Assembly: GCA_035263725.1 (NCBI GenBank)
Contig: DATFRC010000165.1
Span: 1 to 13,631 of the forward strand
Length of the DNA: 13,631 nt
Reading direction: 5' to 3'
DNA from: DASXRA01 sp035263725
GTDB lineage: Bacteria > Actinomycetota > Actinomycetes > Mycobacteriales > Jatrophihabitantaceae
Positions 7,796 through 13,631 of this stretch are shown piece after piece. The notes beneath the pieces were generated by a model. It was not told where the DNA came from, searched no databases, and saw only the letters and a list, made by a program, of their open reading frames with translations. A program made the position numbers and the translations under genes. Positions within the stretch are counted from its first letter, which is position 1. Each line of letters begins with the position of its first letter.

Positions 7796-9307
7796 ATGGC
7801 CACCGCCACTCTCGCCCCGGCACCCATCCCTGACGGTGCCGAGCACCGGCTCCCGCCGGAGCTTGTCAAGCTCACCTTCACGGTCATGCTGGGGGCGATC
7901 ATGGTCGCCCTCGATGCGACGATGGTGAACGTCGCGCTCGACACGCTGGCCCGCGACTTCGCCACCTCAGTGGCGACCATCCAGTGGATTTCGACCGCCT
8001 ACCTGCTCGCGCTGGCGATGGTCATTCCGGTCACCGGCTGGGCTGTGGAGCGGTTCGGTGCCAGGCCCATGTGGATCGTCTCGATCACCCTGTTCGCGGC
8101 CGGCTCGATGCTGTGCGGGCTGGCTTGGTCAGCCGGCAGCCTGATCGTGTTTCGGGTCGTGCAAGGGCTCGGCGGCGGGATGATCCTGCCGCTGATGCAA
8201 ACGATCCTCGCCCAGGCCGCAGGGCCGCAGCGACTGACGCGCGTGATGGCGGCGATCGGCGTGCCCGCGATGCTTGCCCCGGTGTTCGGGCCCATGCTCG
8301 GTGGCCTGATCGTCAGCGACGCGAGCTGGCGGCTGATCTTCTACGTGAACCTCCCGATCTGCCTGCTCGCCCTGCTCGCCACCCGGCGCGTCCGCATGCC
8401 GGACACCAAGAGGCCCGCCGCGTATCGACTCGATCTGCTCGGCCTCATGCTGCTCTGTCCCGCGCTCGCCGCACTCATCTACGGGTTGTCGCAGGCGGGC
8501 ACGCACGGCAGCTTCACCGACAAACACGTTGTGATCCCTATCGCGGCCGGGGTGGTGCTGCTGCTCGGCTTCGCCGCTCACGCGCTGCGCACCCGGATCG
8601 AGCCGATCATCGACCTGCGCCTGTTCCGCGCCCGCAGCTTCACCGGCGCCTCCGCCGTCGTCTTCTTCATCGGCATGGCGATGCTCGGCACCGCGCTGCT
8701 GCTGCCGCTGTACTACCAGCAGGCCCGCGGCCAGGACGCGCTGCACGCCGGCCTCCTGCTCGCCCCGCAAGGCATCGGGCTCGGCGTTGCCCTCGTCCTC
8801 GCCGCCAAACTGACCGACCGCCTCGGCCCCCGGGCGATCGTCCTCACCGGGCTCATCCTCACCGGCACCAGCACCCTCGCCTTCACCCGCGTTGGCGCCC
8901 ACACCAGCATGATCGCGCTCAGCGCCGCCCTGGTGGTAAACGGCCTCGGCACCGGCGCAGCCCTCGTGCCCGCGATGGCCAGCGCCTACAAGGGGCTCGC
9001 CAAGAGCGCGATCGCCCGCGCGACCAGCTCGATCCGAATCTTCCAGCAACTCGGCGGCTCATTCGGCGTCGCCGTCCTCGCAGTCGTAATCCAGCGACGA
9101 AGCTCCGGCCACACCGACGCGGCTACGCTCGCCGACGCCTTCGCCCACACCTACTGGTGGCCGGTTGCCTTCGCAGCGCTAGCACTCCTCCCCGCCCTTT
9201 TCCTACCCGGCCGCAGCCCCCAGCCCCAACGCAACAGTCGCATCAGCGCAACAGGGACCCCACCTGCCGCGCCGGCCACATGGCGAGGGGAGCCAGCAAG
9301 CCAGTAG
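7796..9307 (+). CDS. DHA2-family MFS transporter (EmrB/QacA type)
   Basis: This is a 503-aa membrane efflux pump, separate in sequence from the one at 3882. It has LDATMVNVALDTLARDF in helix 1 (about 39-55) and IQWISTAYLLALAMVIP, typical of DHA2 proteins. Motif A is reduced to VERFGARP (84-91), lacking the usual Asp-Arg-x-Gly-Arg-Arg core. Motif C is VPAMLAPVFGPMLGG. The strong GGAGGAGG at 7783-7790 fixes ATG 7796; the in-frame ATG 7736 lies in the promoter. The divergent TetR at 7681 is the likely repressor. The last 20 or so residues (GTPPAAPATWRGEPASQ) are low-complexity and run up to the group II intron remnant, so the natural 3' end may have been replaced. The substrate is unknown. Confidence 0.92.
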   Translation: MATATLAPAPIPDGAEHRLPPELVKLTFTVMLGAIMVALDATMVNVALDTLARDFATSVATIQWISTAYLLALAMVIPVTGWAVERFGARPMWIVSITLFAAGSMLCGLAWSAGSLIVFRVVQGLGGGMILPLMQTILAQAAGPQRLTRVMAAIGVPAMLAPVFGPMLGGLIVSDASWRLIFYVNLPICLLALLATRRVRMPDTKRPAAYRLDLLGLMLLCPALAALIYGLSQAGTHGSFTDKHVVIPIAAGVVLLLGFAAHALRTRIEPIIDLRLFRARSFTGASAVVFFIGMAMLGTALLLPLYYQQARGQDALHAGLLLAPQGIGLGVALVLAAKLTDRLGPRAIVLTGLILTGTSTLAFTRVGAHTSMIALSAALVVNGLGTGAALVPAMASAYKGLAKSAIARATSSIRIFQQLGGSFGVAVLAVVIQRRSSGHTDAATLADAFAHTYWWPVAFAALALLPALFLPGRSPQPQRNSRISATGTPPAAPATWRGEPASQ

Positions 9308-9338
9308 TTGGACGTGCTGGAAGACCAGGAGAACGCTC

Positions 9339-9628
9339 GTGAATACAAGTGATCTGCCGCCGGTCTCGTTGCGGGCCGAGCGACGAGGACTGGAGATCCA
9401 GACCAAGCTGCACGGTTGGGCGAACGACAATCCTCATCGTCGGTTCGACGATCTACACAACCTCGTCACCGAGCCCGGCATCTTTGTGGAGGGCGTGGGA
9501 ACGGGTAGCGGGGAACAAGGGCGCGCACTCGGCCGGAGTCGACGGGCACGCCGCCGCCTTCGTCCGGGAACGGATCGGCATGCAGAATTTCCTCGCCGAA
9601 CTGCGGCAGCTGAAGTCTCGCAGTTTCG
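9339..9628 (+). pseudogene. 5' remnant of a group II intron reverse transcriptase/maturase
   Basis: From GTG 9339 the frame reads LEIQTKLHGWANDNPHRRFDDLHNLV and further to about 9486. This is the N-terminus of bacterial group II intron-encoded proteins (LtrA type). The homology then moves one frame over: WRAWERVAGNKGAHSAGVDG and FLAELRQLKSRSF, from 9487 to about 9628. The following family segment (the PLPVRER...IPK region) and the whole catalytic reverse transcriptase with its YADD box are absent. The fragment is therefore both frameshifted and truncated after roughly 95 of about 450-600 residues. I find no intron domain V in the window. It starts only 31 bases after the pump stop. Confidence 0.8.
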
Positions 9629-9647
9629 GGCAGCCAAGCGTCCTTTA

Positions 9648-9896
9648 TCGACACGCGTGCGGGGATCAGGCCACTGGACATACCTCTATGGGGCGGTCGA
9701 TCAGGACGGCCAGGTCATCGATGTCCTCATCTCGACGCGCAGCGATTCCGCCGCCGCACGGGCGTTCTTGGCTCGCGCGCTGCGATTCGGCCCGTCACCT
9801 GTCGAGGTGACCACGGATCGGGCACCGGTCTACCCGCCGGTCATCGACGAGCTCGCACCCGCAGCGCGGCACGACTTCGAGCAGTACGCCACGGAT
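9648..9896 (+). mobile_element. Fragment of an IS6-family transposase
   Basis: In the same frame as GTG 9339, the text from about 9654 reads GHWTYLYGAVDQDGQVIDVL, then SDSAAARAFLARAL, VEVTTDRAPVYPPVIDELAP and HDFEQYAT. These are the central DDE-domain blocks of IS6/IS26-like transposases, including the aspartates of AVDQDGQVIDV and TTDRA. The N-terminal zinc finger/HTH and the C-terminal block with the catalytic Glu (normally NN-RIEADHGRLK) are missing. No terminal inverted repeats were found beside it. It joins directly to the reverse transcriptase remnant, giving one long but meaningless composite frame from 9339 to 10259. It is not functional. Confidence 0.8.
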
Positions 9897-10185
9897 GAAA
9901 ATGTCAAGCAAGCCGCCAGCGGTGCCTCCTCTGTGCATTCTTTGCGCCAGCCGCTGCTGCCTGGAGACCGTGGCCCGCAGCCGCTGGGCAGTCCGTGCAC
10001 CGCTGACCGGATGGGTTCTCGATGCCACCAATCGGGTATCGGGCGCTGGCGGGTCGCAGCTGGCGGTGGCCGGGTCACGGCTCATCACAGAGGCGTGGCA
10101 GCTGACGTGGCCGCCGGCTGCGCTGCTCTCGATCAGGGTCATGGCAGTCGGGTTGGGCTGGGTCGTTCGGGGCTGGGCACCTGGT
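9897..10185. other. Unassigned stretch between the IS6 remnant and the TetR gene
   Basis: Open frames exist on both strands, but none shows a recognisable family, ribosome site or consistent codon pattern. It may be further mobile-element debris. I see no terminator, RNA gene or terminal repeat in it. Confidence 0.4.
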
Positions 10186-10848
10186 TCAGCGCCGGTGGTA
10201 GGCGGCGAGGAAGACGCGCACCCCGGCGGTGGCGTATCGGTCGAGATCGGCTGGGGTAGGGAGGTCGGCATCGCCGCAAAGCATGACCTGATTCAGCGGG
10301 ATCGACATGATCAGCCAGTTGAAATGTGCGGCCGCGAGCAGCGGGTCGTCTAGCTGCAGGACGCCGCGCTCTGCCAGGCGCTTGAAGGCGTGGGCCAGTG
10401 CGGTGATCGTTCGTTGCGGGCCTCGCTCGTAGAAGGCGCGGCCGAGTTGCGGGAAGCGGCCGGCCTCGCCGATGACCAACCGGCGTAATTGCAGCAGTCG
10501 GGGCTGCATCACGCCCTCGAGCTGTCGGCGCGCCAGATCGCGCAGGTCCGCCTCGATGTCGCCGCTGTCGCGGATGTTGACGACCTCGTGGTAGAGGGAC
10601 TCGCTGACCTCGTTGACTGTGTCGGTGACGATCTCGGTGAAGAGGCGCTGCTTGTCGGCGAAGTGTTTGTAGACGGTCTGCTTAGACACCGCGGCGAGCG
10701 CGGCAATCTCGTCCATGCTCGTGCCCAGGTAGCCGTTGCGGATGAACACCGTTGCTGCCGCGTCGAGGATCGCCTTGCGCTTGCGCGTCGAGCGGTGCTC
10801 GTCATCGACGCCCTGAGATGCGGCGACCGGGAACTCAGTGCTGGCCAT
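10186..10848 (-). CDS. TetR-family regulator with AefR-like C-terminal domain
   Basis: This is a 220-aa intact repressor. The N-terminal domain has RKRKAILDAAATVFIRNGYLGTSM and the helix-turn-helix MDEIAALAAVSKQTVYKHFADKQRLF. The C-terminal domain has RLVIGEAGRFPQLGRAFYERGPQR, a pattern typical of the AefR-like TetR_C_7 group. I prefer ATG 10848 (MASTEF) over ATG 10884, because the latter would put the operator inside the coding sequence. A TACTAT -10-like box (10861-10856 on the minus strand) ends seven bases before ATG 10848, so the message is probably leaderless. The gene is divergent from the alpha/beta hydrolase at 10953 and is expected to control both through the inverted repeats at 10861-10902. 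The ligand is not known. Confidence 0.92.
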   Translation of the reverse strand: MASTEFPVAASQGVDDEHRSTRKRKAILDAAATVFIRNGYLGTSMDEIAALAAVSKQTVYKHFADKQRLFTEIVTDTVNEVSESLYHEVVNIRDSGDIEADLRDLARRQLEGVMQPRLLQLRRLVIGEAGRFPQLGRAFYERGPQRTITALAHAFKRLAERGVLQLDDPLLAAAHFNWLIMSIPLNQVMLCGDADLPTPADLDRYATAGVRVFLAAYHRR

Positions 10849-10860
10849 GATTGCGATAGT

Positions 10861-10875
10861 ACTGGACAGTCCAGT
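10861..10875. promoter_or_regulatory. Primary TetR operator, perfect 15-bp palindrome
   Basis: ACTGGAC-A-GTCCAGT has 7-bp half-sites with no mismatch around a single central base. It overlaps the -10-like box of the TetR gene on one strand and the TGGACA -35-like box of the hydrolase on the other. Confidence 0.75.
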
Positions 10876-10892
10876 TCTCTGCATGGTACTGT
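10863..10892 (+). promoter_or_regulatory. Putative promoter of the alpha/beta hydrolase gene
   Basis: TGGACA (10863-10868) and TACTGT (10887-10892) are separated by 18 bases. Both boxes are covered by the two operator copies, which fits repression by occlusion of RNA polymerase. Confidence 0.45.
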
Positions 10893-10902
10893 ACCGTCTA
10901 GT
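10888..10902. promoter_or_regulatory. Second, degenerate operator copy
   Basis: ACTGTAC-C-GTCTAGT resembles the perfect copy at 10861-10875, with one change in each half-site. The two centres are 27 bases apart. It overlaps the hydrolase -10 candidate. Confidence 0.5.
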
Positions 10903-10952
10903 TCCCGCACGAGCCCGGCGTTCGCGGCAACGCAGCAGGAGAGGAGCAGACC

Positions 10953-11813
10953 ATGAGCGATCTTGAACACGACACCCTCACCCGGCGACGGCAGAGCGGC
11001 ACCGCCCGAAATCCGTCGGTCGCCACAGTCCGATCCGATGACGGCACCGCCATCGCCTTCGAGCGGGTGGGCCACGGACCGCCGCTGATCTTGGTCGATG
11101 GCGCCTTCTGTCATCGCGCCCTCGGGCCGAGCGGCCCGCTGGCCACGCTGCTGGCGCAGAACTTCACCGTCATCACCTACGACCGCCGCGGCCGCGGCGA
11201 CAGCGGCGACACCGCGCCCTACGCCCCCGAGCGCGAGGTCGAGGACCTGCAGGTGCTCATCGACCAGGCAGGCGGACCGGCGTACCTGTGGGGCATCTCC
11301 TCCGGGGCGGCACTTGCGCTCGAGGCGACGCGCCGCGGCGCCGACGTCACCAAGCTGGCCCTGTACGAGCCGCCGTTCATCATCGACGACAGCCGACCCC
11401 CGATCCCCGCCGACATCGTCGCACAGCTCACCGCGCTTATCACCACAAATCGCCGCGACGACGCAGTGCGCCTGTTCCTGCGCCACATGGGCGCACCAGC
11501 GATTGCCGCCGCGGTGATGCGTCTGCTACCCGTATGGAAGAAACTCACGCCGATCGCGCACACGCTGCCCTACGACATGACGATCCTCGCCCCCTACCAG
11601 ACCGGCACAGCCTTGCCCACCGACCGCTGGAACGACGTGAAAATCCCGATCCTCGTGATGGTGGGCGGCAACAGCCCGACATGGTTCCACCACAGCACAC
11701 GGGCGCTCGCCGACGCCCTCCCCAACGCAGCCCACCACGTCATCACAGGCCAGACGCACAACGTCAAGGCAAAAACGCTCGCACAACCCCTCACCAAGTT
11801 CTTCACCACGTAA
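10953..11813 (+). CDS. Alpha/beta hydrolase
   Basis: This 286-aa cytoplasmic hydrolase has the nucleophile elbow WGISSGAAL (Ser116 in G-x-S-x-G). Upstream is DRRGRGDSGDTAPY (about 77-90), the usual strand-4 segment, and the oxyanion-loop region LVDGAFCHR (48-55). The probable catalytic His269 lies in GQTHNV. In the place where many relatives have the acid after strand 7 (ILVMVGGNSP) there is no Asp or Glu, so the third triad residue is not obvious. GAGGAG about seven bases before ATG 10953 supports the start. Divergent control by the TetR at 10848 is likely. The stop is followed 30 bases later by the VOC remnant with its own ribosome site, suggesting a former operon. The substrate, an ester, lactone or similar, cannot be named. 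Confidence 0.92.
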   Translation: MSDLEHDTLTRRRQSGTARNPSVATVRSDDGTAIAFERVGHGPPLILVDGAFCHRALGPSGPLATLLAQNFTVITYDRRGRGDSGDTAPYAPEREVEDLQVLIDQAGGPAYLWGISSGAALALEATRRGADVTKLALYEPPFIIDDSRPPIPADIVAQLTALITTNRRDDAVRLFLRHMGAPAIAAAVMRLLPVWKKLTPIAHTLPYDMTILAPYQTGTALPTDRWNDVKIPILVMVGGNSPTWFHHSTRALADALPNAAHHVITGQTHNVKAKTLAQPLTKFFTT

Positions 11814-11843
11814 GAGCCACCCGCCACGACCAAGGAGGCGCCG

Positions 11844-12107
11844 ATGTCCACGAAGATCGCCGTCAACCTGCCAGTCAAAAACCTCGCCGAGTCGACCCGC
11901 TTCTTCTCAGAATTGGGCTTTTCCGCTGATAGGAGCCGGGCGAACGCGACCACGGAGACCTTCGTCATCAGCGACGAGATCTTCTGCTGCTCGTAGATCA
12001 GTCCCAGGCGCCCCGCCCGCGAACGAGCCGAATGACCAAGCCCCCTCTACGGACGAAGCTTTCGCGATCTCGACGGCCACCACTGGGACGTCTTCTGCCT
12101 CAACCCC
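11844..12107 (+). pseudogene. VOC-family (glyoxalase/dioxygenase superfamily) gene with internal deletion
   Basis: After AAGGAGG (11832-11838), ATG 11844 opens MSTKIAVNLPVKNLAESTRF, then FFSELGFSADRS and TFVISDEIF. This is the start of VOC proteins of the YP_-MSTKIFVNLPVKDL type. The frame then hits TAG at 11994-11996. Shifted by one base, it continues as LLLVDQSQAP. The family C-terminus, LYGRSFRDLDGHHWDVFCLNP, reappears at 12045-12107, back in the first frame. About 45-50 residues between these parts, including middle metal/substrate positions, are gone. The sequence as read makes only a 50-aa peptide, so the gene is almost certainly dead. Its position behind the hydrolase suggests that it once belonged to the same transcript. 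Confidence 0.85.
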
Positions 12108-12581
12108 CGGAAAGCAGTCCTGATCCGCAAGCCCAAGACACAGCCGCGCCCTATGAGGCCGAGTCCGCCGAGATGGTCACGATCATTCGCGAACACACCG
12201 CCGAGTGCGGCACAGCACCGATGTGCGGCTGTTCCGAATTTGGGGCAGCCGGCCTATCTCTGGCTCGCCGTACTTGGGACGCATCGGCAGCGACCCGGCT
12301 ACCCGGTTGCGAGGCCTACCAAGCGGGACGATCGACGCCAGGCGGCGTGAATAAACGAGCTCGCCGACGGCCTGGAGGGGCGCGAAGCTGGAACGAGCGA
12401 CGCACCTGCTGACCGCGCCGATGCTGCTCGGCCACGTCTAGCTGCCAGCGCGTGGCGGGATTCCGGGGCGTCATTCGCCTCGTGGTATTTCCGCTGCTCG
12501 CTTTGAGCGGCATGGCGATATGGCAGACGCGGCACCCGAGCGGGCCGTCACAACGACGGCCTCGCGACCGGAGAGAAGGAG
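12108..12581. other. 474-base stretch without a recognised gene
   Basis: A frame from 12032 to 12412 reads through the VOC tail in the wrong frame and then gives MVTIIREHTAECGTAPMCGC, which I do not recognise. Another frame (12452 on) gives FRGVIRLVVFPLLALSGMAI, resembling a single membrane helix, but without a ribosome site. These may be pieces of further decayed genes. I cannot support a coding call. Confidence 0.4.
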
Positions 12582-12590
12582 ATGATCCAC

Positions 12591-12956
12591 GTGCAGCTAC
12601 AAGAGATGGACGAGCGAGTGACCTTCCAAGAACAACTCCAGCAGGACAGCGGACCGGTGGTGCTGATCAACCGCTTCAACGTCGCACCAGGGGACACTGA
12701 GCTCCTCCTGCACGCCTGGGCCGACGACGCGGCCTTCATGAAGCAGCAGCCCGGTTACATATCCACGCAGCTTCACCGAGGCATCACCGGCAGCACGACC
12801 TTCATCAACATCGCCGTATGGGAATCGGCCCAAGCACTCGCCCAGGCATTCACCTCACCCGAGTTCCAGGCCCGGATCGCCCGCTACCCCGACAGCGCCG
12901 TTGCCTCACCACATCTCTTCGAGAAGATCGCCGTGCCAGGAATCTGTGTCAGCTGA
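12591..12956 (+). CDS. Antibiotic biosynthesis monooxygenase (ABM) family protein
   Basis: This small single-domain protein of about 121 aa belongs to the dimeric alpha+beta-barrel ABM family. GPVVLINRFNVAPGD starts the domain, followed by LLHAWADDAAFMKQQPGYIS and TQLHRG, then STTFINIAVWESAQALAQAF, FTSPEFQARIARYP, and a final HLFEKIAVPG. These blocks match ABM proteins, some of which oxidise polycyclic substrates without cofactors; many have no known role. Start choice: AAGGAG (12576-12581) touches ATG 12582, which is too close, while GTG 12591 lies nine bases after it, so I use the GTG. ATG 12606 is also possible. It could join the detoxification genes upstream, but the 474-base gap argues for its own promoter, which I cannot locate. 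Confidence 0.88.
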   Translation: MQLQEMDERVTFQEQLQQDSGPVVLINRFNVAPGDTELLLHAWADDAAFMKQQPGYISTQLHRGITGSTTFINIAVWESAQALAQAFTSPEFQARIARYPDSAVASPHLFEKIAVPGICVS

Positions 12957-13301
12957 GCACCCACGGTGGCCGCCCTGCGCGGCGCCGCACACGATCGCAT
13001 GGTCGCGCAATCTCGACGAACCGAAGGCGACCGACCTGCCTACAGGTTTGCAATCTCAACGACAGGCAGGGGACTCAGAAACGACTGCTGGACGGAGGAC
13101 CCTTTCGCTGCGATGAATGGCCCCTCACCAGCGCCGAGCTGGCCTACGGCGAAGACGATGCGCAGTAACCATCGTCGCAACCAGTTACGCCGATGAGCGA
13201 CGCTTGCGGAGCGAATGAAGCGTGACCGATCTCGTAAACGCACCCGCCCGGGACCGCGGTCTCGATCGGTATGACCTCGGCCGTCACGGGCACGGCTGGT
13301 T
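12957..13301. other. Intergenic region after the ABM gene
   Basis: Short frames are present on both strands, none with a recognised family or ribosome site. An ACTCTT-like weak dyad (ACGCTT 13200-13205 with AAGCGT 13218-13223) is present but short. Nothing else stands out. Confidence 0.4.
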
Positions 13302-13331
13302 GCACCGGCCAGGTCGGCAAACGGCCGGTGC
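13302..13331 (-). terminator. Hairpin terminator of the ArsR-like gene
   Basis: GCACCGGCC (13302-13310) and GGCCGGTGC (13323-13331) form a perfect 9-bp GC-rich stem with a 12-base loop. It begins six bases past the original stop (13337-13339) of the minus-strand regulator. There is no T-run, as is usual in this group. Confidence 0.6.
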
Positions 13332-13336
13332 GAAGG

Positions 13337-13631
13337 TCAAGCGTCGATGCCGTCCCCGTCGGAGGGCTTGGTTTGTCGTGTGGTTTTGAGGAGGTTTCCG
13401 CCCAGTGGGGTCAGGGCGTGAACGACACAGCGGCCGCGCTGGCGATGAGCCCGGCCTGGCGCAGTATCGTCGCGTGCTCGCTTGCGGACGCGTTGGAGAT
13501 GCCCACGCGTTGCGCCACCTGGCCTGTTGTTGCGCCGTCGGCGGCGGCGAGCACGGCAGCGCGGGTGCGCCCCAGTAGCGCATGCAGAGACGGGCCGTAG
13601 CCTGCGACGTGCAGACCCGCTGGGTACATCA
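13337..13631 (-). pseudogene. ArsR-like winged-helix regulator, 5' outside the window, frameshifted near its C-terminus
   Basis: On the minus strand the frame from the window edge reads SLHALLGRTRAAVLAAADGA, then TTGQVAQRVGISNASASEHATILRQAGLIA, a winged-helix DNA-binding domain of the ArsR/HTH_20 type. As sequenced it then goes SAAAVSFTP and stops at 13411-13413. Shifting one base near 13450 restores the family wing and tail, QRGRCVVHALTPLGGNLLKT, running to TGA at 13337-13339. A strong hairpin follows that older stop, not the new one. This supports a recent one-base slip or a sequencing error. If the slip is real, the beta-wing is replaced and DNA binding is probably damaged. The N-terminal region is cut off by the window edge, so the full length is unknown. 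Confidence 0.78.

Noticed and set aside
8129..9049. 306-aa minus-strand open frame opposite the second pump
   Set aside because: Its composition (Gly, Glu, Asp, Arg, His-rich with no family pattern) is the usual antisense shadow of a high-GC membrane protein gene, and it has no ribosome site.
9339..10259. 306-aa open frame as one real protein
   Set aside because: It is a composite of a frameshifted intron maturase, an IS6 fragment and unrelated text that overlaps the TetR 3' end.
13046..13052. TTTGCAA as a possible IS6 terminal repeat end
   Set aside because: Only seven bases resemble the IS6-type end, the following bases do not match, and it is 3 kb from the transposase remnant.
13200..13223. 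ACGCTT/AAGCGT dyad as a terminator for the ABM gene
   Set aside because: The stem is only 6 bp with a 12-base loop, about 240 bases after the stop.
1..13631. CRISPR array, tRNA or rRNA genes, or group II intron domain V
   Set aside because: I saw no regular direct repeats with spacers, no tRNA-like cloverleaf with a T-loop consensus, and no domain V hairpin in a read of both strands, although a computed search would be more sensitive.

Overview
The window is high-GC DNA with GTG as well as ATG starts and GC-rich third codon positions. Its families are typical of Actinomycetota: a DrrB-type ABC-2 permease, a bacterial GH15 enzyme, 14-TM DHA2 drug/H+ antiporters, and many TetR regulators paired divergently with their targets. 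A Nocardia/Mycobacterium/Pseudonocardia-like host is plausible, but the sequence alone does not fix the genus.

Layout. (1) 2-601 is the 3' end of an ABC-2 permease. It converges on an unassigned 241-aa protein (652-1377, minus). (2) 1639-3411 encodes a GH15 trehalase/glucoamylase-like enzyme. Two bases further on is the stop codon of a wrecked TetR gene (3414-3835, minus), which lies divergent to an intact DHA2 efflux pump (3882-5444). (3) 5634-6653 is an extended-SDR epimerase. (4) 6986-7681 (minus, TetR) and 7796-9307 (DHA2 pump) form a second divergent regulator/pump pair, this one intact. (5) 9339-9896 is a graveyard of mobile DNA: the frameshifted first part of a group II intron reverse transcriptase joined to a piece of an IS6-family transposase. 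(6) 10186-10848 (minus, TetR with an AefR-like C-terminus) is divergent to an alpha/beta hydrolase (10953-11813), followed by a gutted VOC/glyoxalase gene (11844-12107). (7) 12591-12956 is an ABM-family mono-oxygenase. (8) The window ends in an ArsR-like regulator on the minus strand that has lost its frame near its C-terminus, with a strong hairpin just past its original stop.

How the parts fit. Most of 3.4-13.6 kb looks like a detoxification and efflux neighbourhood (two DHA2 pumps, hydrolase, VOC, ABM, four regulators) that has been decaying and rearranging. Three divergent promoters carry inverted repeats that fit TetR operators: a pair of TTGAC-N3-GTCAA-like sites, GCCAGT-N5-ACTGGC, and a perfect ACTGGAC-A-GTCCAGT with a degenerate second copy. 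The regulator beside the first pump is dead while the operator-like sites remain, so that pump may have lost its local repressor.

I see no tRNA, rRNA, CRISPR array or replication origin. I found no clearly novel multi-gene system. The most informative signals are the operators, the broken regulators and the intron/IS6 junction.
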